Source of the DNA: Cristatella mucedo
Taxonomy: Eukaryota; Bryozoa; Phylactolaemata; Cristatellidae
Reading direction: 5' to 3'
DNA length: 64,000 nt
Assembly (NCBI GenBank): GCA_009760855.2
Contig: WPIO01000056.1
Span: forward strand, 1,556,501 to 1,620,500
The position numbers and the translations under genes were made by a program. Below, in pieces: positions 22,666 through 33,900 of this stretch. The notes beneath the pieces were generated by a model, which was given only the letters and a program-made list of their open reading frames with translations, had not been told where the DNA came from and searched no databases. Each line of letters starts with the position of its first letter. The first letter of the stretch is position 1.

Positions 22666-22887
22666 GCTCGAGTGGAGCCGCCGACCTACGACCGCGGCCG
22701 ACCTATGACCTTGATCGTCTTCCTTTTCGAGTCGTTTTAATTTTAAGCGCAGGTCGCGTTAAGCCACGTTTACACGTTCAGTTTTCTGTCAGCTAACCGC
22801 CGGTCTTGTCCTCGTACAGCATCACTCCCGGTCGGTCGGCGCGGTTCGTTGGTGCTTGGACGGAAAACCGGGATTTCGCGCAGGTGG

Positions 22888-23085
22888 TTGTGCAATGTCG
22901 CTCACTTTTAGGTCACTTCATTCTTTGGCTCCAGCCTATCCCTCAGATATACTCCCCCACCTAGCCAAGCATCGTACCACCCGCTTTTCGGAATCCAACA
23001 GTCTACAAATACCTCGTACAAACCTCACATTCTTTGGAGACCGTGCATCTAGTTCGTATGCTCCCGAAGCCTGGAACTCCCTCCC
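22888..23085 (+). mobile_element. LINE family A fragment interrupted by an LTR element
   Basis: Corresponds to the post-RT region ([21 protein letters not shown] ... EAWNSLP). It stops at CTCCCTCCC, where the LTR begins with TGTGCTTTG on the plus strand. Confidence 0.8.
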
Positions 23086-23466
23086 TGTGCTTTGATTCGC
23101 CTTGCACGAAGAACGCCCGCACAGAAACAACACCAACAATTTATTCTACAACTCAAAGAGCAGAGGACTTTACTCGCCCCTCTCGCCCACTCCAGTCCCC
23201 TCTCCTCGACTCCGGCTGTGCCTTGGCCCGACCCCGATGATGAACCCACCATCTGTTCACCAGTGGGTTATCGGCCTGCGTCAGCGCCTCATTAGAAGCC
23301 GACCGCAGCTGTGCACAGGCCCCTCTCGATGATGCTCCCACCAGCTGTTTAGGAGAGGAGCGGTACCGGCCTGCATATACTCAGACCACACACATCCTTG
23401 ACCTTAAGGTCGCAAGTTTCCAGCTGCAATGCAAGCAGCTGCACTGTACCATCGTTTAAGCAAGCT
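23086..23466 (-). mobile_element. 3' LTR of a Gypsy-type element
   Basis: Homologous to the solo LTR at 17363-17767 but with one copy of the duplicated internal block. On the minus strand it ends ...AAAGCACA and contains AATAAA. The purine-rich GGGGACAAGGGAG at about 23467-23480 would be the polypurine tract. The outer boundary is clear; the inner one is approximate. Confidence 0.65.
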
Positions 23467-23488
23467 CCCTTGTCCCCTGACGTACAGA

Positions 23489-23800
23489 TCAGTCCATGAC
23501 GTAGTCGGAGAACCAACGCGGGCGCTGCAGTTCCGACCGCATGCGACGCTGGTGGCCGCCTCTTTCCTCTGTCCCAGCATACTCATCATCTTCGCCTCTT
23601 ATCAGGGAGGGTGCTGGCAGCTGAGCCGGTAATACTGGCTCAGCGTCCAGAGCTAGCCTAACGTCTGACACATGTCTTCGGATTCCGTTCACCTCGACAC
23701 CAAGGCCGTGAGTCCCCGAGGTTACAGTCCCTTGCGGTCATTCTGTCGTACACCGTGCATCGGCTGGTTTCACAAAAACCCTTTGACCCGCTGTGTAGTC
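23489..23800 (-). pseudogene. Gypsy integrase C-terminal tail
   Basis: The minus-strand frame reads GQRVFVKPADARCTTE, then a stop. In a shifted frame VEVNGIRRHVSDVRLAL and LPAPSLIRGEDDE follow, ending FSDYVMD before the polypurine tract and LTR. This is the usual end of a Gypsy pol protein. Frames are broken, so it is a dead copy. Confidence 0.7.
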
Positions 23801-23802
23801 AA

Positions 23803-25905
23803 TAATAATGTAATAATAATAATGTACTTGATAAAGCGCCCACAGAGAACTTAATCTCTTTCTAGGCGCATTACATTTGATGCAAAGGGAAATGCAATTA
23901 AATGGTAGGTAAAAGCATGCTTGAAAAACAAACAAAATGAATAACATGGTTAGGGTGACATGCACAGGGTCAGCATGCAAATGTGGTTAGTGGCAGCATG
24001 CACTGTGTCAGCACGCATAAGCACATAAAGAACGAATCACAGGGACCCACTAAATGCTGTCCTAAATAGGTGTTTTTAGGTTCCTTTTAAGTGTGGTCAG
24101 GTCAGGGGATGTTCTGACGCAGGTCGGGAGGCAGTTCCAGGCTTTGGGAGCATACGAACTAAATGCACGGTCTCCAAAGGATTTGAGGTTTGTACGAGGT
24201 TTTTGTAGACTGTTGGATTCCGAAAAGCGGGTGGTACGATGCTTGGCCTGATGGGGGAGTATGTCGGAGAGATAGGCTGGAGCCATAGAATGAAGAGACC
24301 TGAAAGTGAGCGACAAAACCTTGAAGTCAATTCGTTGCTTGACTTGTAGCCAGTGCAGGTCGGCGAGAAGTGGAGTAATGTGGCAACTGCGACGTTCACG
24401 ACAGACAAGTTTAGCTGCGGAGTTTTGCACCAGCTGCAATCGCCTGATCGCACATGCTGGTAGGCCAATAAGCAGTGAGTTGCAGAAGTCGAGACGGGAT
24501 GTCACGAATGCATGGACTAACTTGGACGTGGTATCTTTATCTAAACAAGCCCGAATTTTAGCAATATTATGAAGCTGAAAATAGGCTGATTTGACTGTGG
24601 AGCTGATGTGGTCGTCTAACGAGAGGTCGCTTTGGAATATGACACCTAGATTTCGAGCTGATTCGACAGGAGATATGCTGGCAGAGCCAATTTTGAGAGT
24701 CAGCCTTTCCAATTTCTGAATCACACTGGGTTTGCCCATAACTAGTAAGTTAGTTTTGTCATCGTTTAGTTTTGGAAAATTTGCTGCCATCCATGTGTGG
24801 ATGTCATCAATGCATGCAGCAAGTGAGTTTAGAGAATTTGAGGTGCTCGAAGGCTGGGAGGGATCAAAGCAAAGGTACAACTGAGTGTCATCTGCATAGA
24901 AGTGAAAGCCTAGATTGTGCTTGGCAATCACATCAGCAAGAGGGAGAGTATAAACCATGAAAAGAACCGGACCTAGCACTGAGCCCTGAGGTACTCCATA
25001 TTTCAGAGGTACTTCAGATGATCTTTGTCCCTTGACGTCAATACTCTGGAGTCTCCCACTGAGATAGGGTCTGTATCGCTGCAGAACAGTACCAGTGATG
25101 CCCAGGCGAGATGAGAGGCGCTCTAGAAGAACTTTGTGATCGATGGTGTCAAAAGCTGCCTATAGATCAAGCAAAACAAGCAGAGACACTCTACCCATGT
25201 GTGCATTCCTAAGTAAGTCGTTGTATACCCTAAGCAATGCTGACTCTGTGGAGTGATTAGCTCTAAAGCCGGACTGAAACTTACTAGCAAGGTGTGAGGT
25301 TTCGATATATGAGTTTAGCTGGTCTGCCACTACCCGTTCCAGTGTATTTGATAGAAATGGTAGAAGGGAGACTGGGCGGCAGTTGCTTAAGTTCTCTTGG
25401 TCTAGTGTTGCTTTCTTGAGGAGAGGCCTGACTACAGCATTTTTGAAAGGTGCTGGGACATGACCTGAGGCTAATGACATGTTAATGATGTTAGTTATGC
25501 ATGGCAGCAGCAGATCAATGCAACGTAGGAGCAAGACAGTGGGAATAGGGTCCAGAGGACTTGTTGACTTCTTTGATTGAGATACGAACTTTAGGACTAG
25601 ATCACTAGTGACCTGCTTAAATGCAGACATTGAGGTGCAGCCAGGAACCGAGGAACAGCATTCTAGTGGGGAGGTTGTCATCGCAGGGATGGATTCCCTG
25701 ATCTTGTCGTTCTTCTGCACAAAGAATCGAGAGAGGCGATCGGCTAGATCATCACACGGATCATCAGGTGGAAGATTGGGCGTTGCAGTGTTGTGCCTAC
25801 TGCGGCTGGAGCAGGCACCGCCATTCATACGTAAATAACCGCCTGTGAGGCACGGTTTCGCCCTTTATCCCCTCAGTCGGTGCCAAATTGTACCAGTACA
25901 CCATA
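23803..25905 (-). mobile_element. LINE family A, longest copy (about 2.1 kb), inserted in a Gypsy pol
   Basis: Starts with (AAT)n and the 3' stem-loop and runs to the N-terminal RT region. ORF 25160-25828 holds NCRPVSLLPFLSNTLERVV, LASKFQSGFRANHSTES and LLVLLDL, then a TAG at 25160-25162 in place of a Ser codon. The frame then stays open to 24062, with FHFYADD. A 2-base loss near 24067 ends it early. It has one nonsense and one late frameshift, otherwise almost intact RT; the endonuclease is missing. It separates two parts of one Gypsy integrase. Confidence 0.9.
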
Positions 25906-25914
25906 TCTAGTACT

Positions 25915-26990
25915 CTAAAAAAAACCGGTGCGAGCTGCCATGCCCTTGATAGTCCGATGCATGCGTTCGACTATGCCGTGGCCTTCCGGTCAGTAAGCAC
26001 ACTGGTAGATGGTCTCAACGTCCCAGCGTTCGCAGAGACGCTGAACTGCCTCAGATCGGAACGAGGTGCTGTTGTCCATCAGAAGTGCGTAGGTGGGCCT
26101 TTTTCTCGAAAGATTTGCTCCAGCACTCTGGTGATAAGGTGCACCTCTTCGCTAGGAATGTGCCACCATAGCGTAAATCTGCTGGGCCCACAATCCACAA
26201 GCGTCAGATATTTCTCGTCGCGGTATTGTGTGACATCGATCGCAAGACGAGACCAGGGTTCGGTGACGTCAAGACTGCCTCGCTGCCATGAAATCGGCCA
26301 CGGATCCACTGATCTGCAGCGAAGACAGGAACGAACAATTCGTTCTACGTCGGTTCTGCGGATGTTCGCATTAGGGTGACATAGCCTCGCCGGGTATAGC
26401 GTCCTTTCGATGCCCAGGTGGTGCAGAGTGTGGAATTGCTTGAGGTCGATATTGGGAGCCGCCAAACTAACCTCAGGAGCGACGGCACCGGTACAGCAAG
26501 TCGTGAACTTCAACCACCTTTGCGGTACTCGCTTCAGCTGGTCCGCTTTGTTCTCCGGCTACCTTACCAGGCTTCGTCTCCAGATTGCACTCCGTTACAA
26601 TATCTCGAAGTAGGCCCAATCGTTGTCGAATTATCGCCTCTCCCATGCCGCTCGTCCTCACGGGTTTATCCACATCGATCAATGTCTTCAGCCAACCAAA
26701 CACCGAAGTTGAATCAGTCACAATTTGAACTTTCTAAAGTCCCCACGCAATAGCGATGTTAAGGCCTTTGATGACGGCTTCTAGCTCAGCGGTGCTGATA
26801 TGCGAGATATCGTCCGGCTTTCGAAGCCACGAGGCATCCTCAACCACTTTACCGTCAATCGCAAGGCACGTTCCAATAGCGATGCTGCTCGCATCGCGCC
26901 ACAATTTTCCACTGACGACATTGGACACCTGCCACACGCCAGTCACCGGATCAGAAGCTAGCACCCTTCGATGGACGTCGTGAGCAATTA
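25915..26990 (-). pseudogene. Gypsy-type RNase H and integrase core, broken
   Basis: On the minus strand the RNase H-like region (26473-27012, two frames) shows HISTAELEAVIKGLN and TDSTSVFGWL. The integrase zinc region (HHLGIERTL ... CLRCRSVDPWP) is followed by the core with LAIDVT (first Asp), LLMDNST (second Asp) and GIVERMHRT (Glu), so the DDE triad is visible. A frameshift near 26090 and a stop before the Glu motif break it. PR, RT and the 5' LTR are absent. Confidence 0.85.
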
Positions 26991-27825
26991 CGATTAAATG
27001 CCGGCAAGGCAAGAATTCAGTTAATGAGTTGCTGCAGCAGATTCCGGCTGTTTGAATGAAATACAGCTGAGTATCATCAGCGTAAAAGTGATATCCTATT
27101 CAATGGGCCTTAATCACTTTTCCCAGAGGCTAATTATAAATGAGAAACAGCAAAGGACCGAGGACGGACTCTTGAGGGACTCCATAGGTGACCCGTCTCG
27201 TGTGCGAGACCTGAGCCCCATACGAAACGGATTGAACACGATCAGAAAAGTACTATTCGAACCACGCCACTGCCTCGTCAGCCAGACCGATTGTTTTGCT
27301 CAATCGTTCAAGTAGAACATCATGATGAATGGCGTCGAAGGCGGCTGATAGATCTAGTAGAGTAAAGGCATCGGCATTCCCGTCATCGTTGCCATATAGA
27401 ATGTCATTGTTAACAAGGAGGAGAGAAGTTTCAGTTGCGTGCTGCCTCTTGAACCCTGATTAAAATGTTTCTGACATTTTATTCTTTTCAATATGTGCAA
27501 CCAGCTACCCAGCAACGGTTTTTTCAAGAATCTTCGACAAGAAAGGAAGAAGGGAAACTGGGCGATAGTTTGCATGGACCTCTGTAACTAATCCAGGCTT
27601 TTTAAGTGTGGGTCTAACGACTTCCGGTTTGAAGGACTTGGCTACGACCCCTTTTGACAAGAAGCTTTAAAAATGTCGGCTATGGCAGGGCTAAGTTGGT
27701 CTGCTAGTGAAGACCACAGAGATGATGGCGTAGGGGTTTCAGGAGACGATATCTGTTTGCTAAAAGTGATTAAGGTAGCCAAATCGCATGCAAAAACCGT
27801 CTGAAAAGCGAACGGCTCTTTTTGT
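26990..27825 (-). mobile_element. LINE family B, RT domain, broken
   Basis: Minus-strand translation in several frames gives LSPAIADIF, NYRPVSLLPFLSK-like text, AFDAIHHDVLLERLSK, YGVPQESVLGPLLF and GYHFYADDTQLY. Stops and frameshifts are frequent. It abuts the Gypsy RNase H at about 26990 and reaches to the first recognised ZNFX1-like exon. Confidence 0.8.
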
Positions 27826-27831
27826 CGCAGA

Positions 27832-27997
27832 ATGCAGAGGCCGCCGGCACGAGCTCGCCGTCGCGACTTAAATAGCCGCCCGCCGCCGCCGCCGTCTCCG
27901 GCGCTTCTTCCGGACTTCCGGACTCTATCGATATTCCCGTCTGCAGCGGATCTCAAGGACACTCGGCCCTACGTTCGGGCTAACGTTGTCAAAGGAG
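27832..27997 (+). other. First recognised exon of the ZNFX1-like gene
   Basis: It encodes a short basic and proline-rich head, then [17 protein letters not shown] and [11 protein letters not shown], matching the ZNFX1 block just before the DVEHYLD motif. The donor is GGAG|GTAGGT, and the trailing G joins CG of the next exon in phase. An in-frame ATG at 27832 can start the protein. The preceding CTCTTTTTGTCGCAG at 27816-27830 also looks like an acceptor, so this could be an internal exon. An antisense LINE fragment ends right beside it. Confidence 0.7.
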
Positions 27998-30900
27998 GTA
28001 GGTAATTGGCTCGTGCATACCGCGTGCGCACAGCTCCGCTCGCTGCTCGACTCGACTTAGTTTCCCTCCCGTCGCACGCCGCATTCTGGCAAGCGCTTGC
28101 AGGTGCGTGGGCGCCACTCATTTAACGGCCTAACACCCGAAAGACGACGAGGCGTCTTGAGTGCTTACCCCGGCGCTCCCTCAAGAGTTGCCCCGGGTGA
28201 GAGTGCATGCACGATTAGCAGCCGCCACCTCCTACGCTAGCCTCTCATACGCTATAATAAGCCTATAAGCTATAATACGGACCAATCGATAAGCGAGCTG
28301 GCTGTGTGAGTAGCCCTTGCCTTTCCCTATAGCCTCCAGGCATGCTTTTGTTACCAAAGCGGCCACTTTCAATTGCACTTCGCAAGGCTCGTGGACCGTT
28401 TGCTGCGATCTATGTTTATTACGCAGGCTCGGGGAGAAAAGTGCGACTCACGTTTGTACGTCGGGCCGTCCAGGCCACGAAGCTCCGACCCTAGTCGGAG
28501 GCACGCCCCCGGCGACTGCTGTCACGTGACGGGAACGTGCTCAGCTCGTGCTTGCCGGGGGGGGGGTTCCCAGTTAGGTTGCCCTTCGTGCTTGCCAAGC
28601 TTGGGTTAGCAAGGTCGAGCAAACGTGTTCTTCAATCGTGCAAGTGGCGGTGAGCTAATCTATAATAAATAATAATAATATATAATAATATATAATATAT
28701 AATATATAATATATATAATAATAATAATGAGATATAACATATATAATATATATATATAATAATAATAATGAGATGGCCAAAGAAATTCGAGGAAGAGCTA
28801 CGCCACTCCTGAGCACAACAACAAACCGTCCCACCAGCATCCATCCATCGTCGTAATGCCAGGAGAAAGGCTGGAATGACCATGACGAATGTTGCGAATT
28901 ATCGGACGTTGCCATTAGCGAGCTGATACATGGGAGCAAAGGCTGCAGACAGCTCTAAACTAGTTCCTTGAATTATCCTTCTCCATCTACTCAATCCGTT
29001 CGCGACGTGAGTAGTCACTCAAGAAAGACATCTGTGAGCCCGGTGCCGTTTCCTATGTTATTTGAAGCTTTGTTACAGTGAGCGATCTAGATACCGCTGC
29101 TGAGACACACCATTCAAATAGACGACGTTACCGTATTCAGACCAAAGCTGGGAGAGGATGATGCTTGTATGTCGGGACTGGCAGTAGGTTATCTCCCCCT
29201 AGCAGTAGCAGTGTACCTAAGTGAGTAGCAGTCTCTCCTGTCTACGTAAGTATCGGTCTCTCGGGTGGAAACAGAGTAGAGAAAGCAAGAGTCAAATGAA
29301 TGCCATGATTCGCAATCGGACAGCTAGCATTACAACTAGCCTGTGCGAAGTAATGGCCGTACGCTTGCTGGATAAGACATAGCAAGTAAATGCAATCAAT
29401 TCAGAATTGAGACTAATCACTGCACAGAGATAGCATTACTTAGAGTATATAATGGCCTTATCAGGAGAGTTGACTTAGGTAGAGCCGTCTCTCACTTAGT
29501 TCTGCATCATCCATCTGGCCGCTTTGAAACTGTCGGTTACTGAGTCGTCGCTGGGCGTCCATCATATCCTCGGGCGAAACTTGCATTGGGTTGTAAGTGG
29601 TTTAAGTTCCATCTGCGTGAGAGATATTAGTGTCAATGGCCACCAGCCATTTGACGAACCCTTAACAATAATAATAGTAACGACACACTTGATAAACCAT
29701 CCTCAGAGAACATTCTCTATCGGCGCTTTACATTTTCTGCAAAGGAAACACGATCGAGTGGTCAGTGGTAGTCCGCTCAAGAAACAATAATAAAGTGGCT
29801 AGGGGTGACATGCAAAGGGTCAGCATGCAAGTATGATTAGTGGCGACATGCACAGTATCAACACGCATAAGCATATAAAGAATGGAATCACAGAGACCCG
29901 CTGAGTTATGTGTTAAGTAAGTGTGTTTTTAGTTTCTTTTTAAATTTGGTCTAGTCAGATGTCGTGACGCCAGTGGGGGTGAGTTTCAGGCTTTGGGAAA
30001 TTACGAACTAAAGGCACTGTCTTCAAAGGATTTGAAGACTGTACAGGGTATAGGTAAACAATTAGATTCCGAAAGGTATGTGGTACGTTGCTCAGCCTAA
30101 TGGGGGAATCGATCTAATAGGTAGGCTAGAGCCAAAGAATGAAGAAACCTAAAAGTGAGTGACACAACTTTGAAGTCGATGCGTTGTTTGATTGGGAGCC
30201 AGTGCTGATCGGCGAGAAGTCGTTTGATGTGGCAACTGCCACGCTCACGACAGATAAGCCCAGCTGTGGAGTTTTGCACCAGCTGTAAGCGCCTGATTGC
30301 ACGTAAATATGGGAATACCCTTGAAATATTGGACTAAGCAGGCATGCTGTTCTAGGTTCTCTCTTTTTCAAAAGTTACATTCATTCTCTGTACTGCCGCC
30401 ATCAAGCACAAAGTAGGCTTTCACTAATAAGTGGATGAAACTTAGCTCTACCTGTGCTAAGATTCTTCCTCCCCTTCCAGGACCTCTGACACTTCCAGGA
30501 CCTTTCACCCACTCAAGCCCCTGACAATTTATATTGCCAGCATTCGTACTTGGACACCAGCTAGCTTCCTAAATTGAAATAAAAAAAATTGTGCCACTAT
30601 TAAAATAAGGCCTTCACTCAGAAATGGCTAAGCCTCACTTTCCAGAATCTAATCGTTTACCTATACCTCGTACGAACCTTGAATCCTCTGGAGACCGTGC
30701 CTTTAGTTCGTAGGCTCCCTAAGCCGGGAACTGACTTCCGACTTGCGTCACATCCCCGATTTGACCACAATGAAAAAGAAACTAAAACGCATCTAAGGCT
30801 AGTCTTCAAGTCCCAGAGGTTTGACCACGTGTCTCCTCTACTGAAAGAGCTAGGATGGATGCCGGTTGAGCAACGGATACAGAGCAAAAAATTCTTACGC

Positions 30901-33900
30901 TGACCGACAAGGCCCGCCGCGGCTTGGCTCCTTAGTACCTAGCTGAACTGTTGCACCAGTTTCAGCCTCTTCGCGCCTTCAGGTCGTGTGTGGACAATAC
31001 ATTAGCTGTTCCATTCCTCGGCTTAAAGACCGTTGGCGACAGAAGCTTTAGCTCTGCAGGTCCTAGACTGTAGAACTCGCTTCCAAAGTTCTTACGCAAC
31101 GACAACTACTCTACGACTGCCAACTATGGCTCATCCTTTTCAGTGGTCCTGAGCTGCTACTTTCATGCTACTCACTACCTCAACTGCTCACCTGACTCTG
31201 CTTTGCTTCCCACTTTCTCTTTGTTGCGTGAGACGAAGTCTGTTGGCTACCGAATGTGTACCGAAAGCCACTTAGGCTGTGAGTGGGCTATACAAGACTC
31301 TCCTGCGTAACACCCGCATAGTCTTTATGACTTTGTGGAGTTACAGACTGAGTTACTTTACATACGTGTCGCAGTATTTACTGGGCTCATTTGGTTTATC
31401 CTTGTGTGCCTGTTCGCTCTGACACCGTACATGCTGCCACTAACCATATTTTCATGTTGACCCGTGGATGTCACCCCTAACCATGTTATGCTTGTTGTCA
31501 TTGACCCGGCTACCACCAACCATTTGATCGTGCTAACTTTGCAGCAAATTTAAATTGCCTTGACAGAGATTAAGTTCTCTGAGGGCGCGATATAAAATGT
31601 GGTAATGTTATTATTAACCCAAAAAATGGATAAGCCACTGTTTCCACAGTAGTCTATATAATCGTGGCGGCAATTTAAAAATTACCTTAGCCAAAGGGCT
31701 ATGTGTGGTCCAATGTCAAGTCCGATTACCTCCAGCTACGTAATATTGCCAAACTGTGGCGCTTTTGGTTGATGATACCTACGGCACAGTTAATCCATCG
31801 ATTCATCTTACAACCTGTCTGGACTTTTACAACTTGTATTTCTCGAAAGTTTCCAGGGCTTTGAATTAGAAGAAGAAGCTGCCACGTTGCATCTCTTTAG
31901 TCCAACCAGCACTGGCTACCAATCCAATCAAAACCCAAAGAGATTGGGTTTGTAGTTTGACGCTCCGACAGCAAGCAAGCGACGGTGCGGACACACCGAA
32001 TCTCCAAGAACGACTGTGTATTTGTGCTCACAGTGCGACGTCTCACGCGAGCGTGCTCTCCTGCGCCCGTGTTCTCACTGGCCCTTATCTGCAGGCCCTA
32101 ACTCATCCTCAATCCAAACATAAATACATAAGGCCGTAACCCTCAATGAACCATAATCTCAAGAAACCATAATTCCGTGGCAAAAATATGAGACCAAAGG
32201 GTTCTCACACAGTTTCCTAAGAAATAGGCCAAGTGGTAGGCCCTTTCGACGGGTGGGGATACGAATGGTGGCAACAAAATGGCCGGCAGCGAAGCGTTCC
32301 GCCACTGACGAGCGAAGCGTGTGTGCAGAGTCGTTCGCTTGTCTCCGACAGGCGTCGCTGGTTTCTCGTAGGCCACTAATGCGTTGCTTTAATGACAATG
32401 CTTGTCTTGTCGCGTTGGCCTGGTCGCTGAGCTTTGTGCTTCACTTTACTAAAGCGTACGATGACGTCGAACATTACCTGGACGTGCAATTCCGCCTGCT
32501 CCGAGAAGACGTCTTTAAGCCACTTCGCGACGGGGTGCAAGCCTACCGCAAGCAGATTGAGCACGGTTTGCCCGTCGAAGCTCTGCGAGACATCAAAGTG
32601 TACGCAGGCGTCGTCGTCATCGGAGCTGTCGTTACTCAGTGGAGCGTCAACTACAAAATCAGGTAGGGCGCCACCTGCTAGCTGGCGCTGGCGATGCGTC
32701 ACAATTGTTGTGACTTTTTCAAACAACGTGTTGCTCAGCCTGGCCGGTCCCGAGATGGGAAAGCCCTGTGGAAATGCTGTCTCCCTGGTCATTTAAAAAA
32801 CCAAATCTCACATCAAGCGCCCTCAATCATCAAAGGACTGAAAATCGTTAGACTACTTTGTTGTGCCGAACGTACTTATCGTACCATTCATTGACGTGTA
32901 ACACTGCCTTGCGTGGAGGTTTTATCCAAAGCCAGGGCTAGCACCGAGGATTACTCTCTCTCTCTCCCTCTCTGTCAGAACGTCGTTGAGGGGCTCGTAA
33001 ATAAGTTTCTTTAATCATGCGCTTCATTACCGCAATGCAGCACTTTCGATGAACGCAGCCTGAAGGAGAGGCTTCGGTGGCCGCAGCAGCAGCAGAGCGA
33101 GTGTGGCATGCAGCAGCAAGTGCGGCGTCGAGTGCTTCTGCAAGTGCTGAGTGCTTTCTGAGAACAGCACGGGCGCTACGCACAGCCCAATAATTGAAGC
33201 CGAAATTATTCCAGATAACGAGCTGCGTCCTCTCGCTCTTCCGCAGGATTCGAGATTAAGTTTCGCAGTCCACTTGCGATCGCCTGTGCGAAACTCCACT
33301 GCACTTATGTATGTAATGTAACGTAATGTATCTCCGCCCGTAACTGCACGAAGCCATAAAGGCAAAGTGGGCGTTACAGAGGAGAGTTTTGTATAGCGCA
33401 CTCACAGCCTAAGCGGCTTTCGGTACGCATTCGGTTGCCAGCAGACTTCGTCTCACGCCACAAAGGGAAAGTGGGAAGCATAGCTGAGTCAGGTGAGCAG
33501 TTGAGGTAGCGAGTAGCATGGAAGTAGCAGCTCAGGACCGCTGAAAGGAATGAGCCGTAGTCGACAGCACGAGAGTAGTTGTCGTTGCGTAAGAATTGTG
33601 GAGGTGAGTTCCACAGTCTAGAACCAGCGGAGCTAAAGCTTTGAGCGGAGGAATGGAACAGCTAATTTATTGCCTATACAGGACCTGAGGGTACGAGGAG
33701 GCTGAAACTGGTGCAGCAGTTCAGCTTGGTGTTCATTTAGAGAGAATCACAAGAGTTTTGTGACTCAGTTGATACGAGTTCTAAGGATAAATCTCGTTTT
33801 CACAATGCTACTCTCGAAATGTATATATGGATGTGAACTTCATAACGCTACATAAGCGACGGTATTGCATGATGCAACCGATGTAATTCCACTATCAGTG

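Noticed and set aside
32143-32792. Minus-strand ORFs opposite exon 2 of the ZNFX1-like gene
   Set aside because: Antisense shadows of the real exon ([18 protein letters not shown] is on the plus strand).
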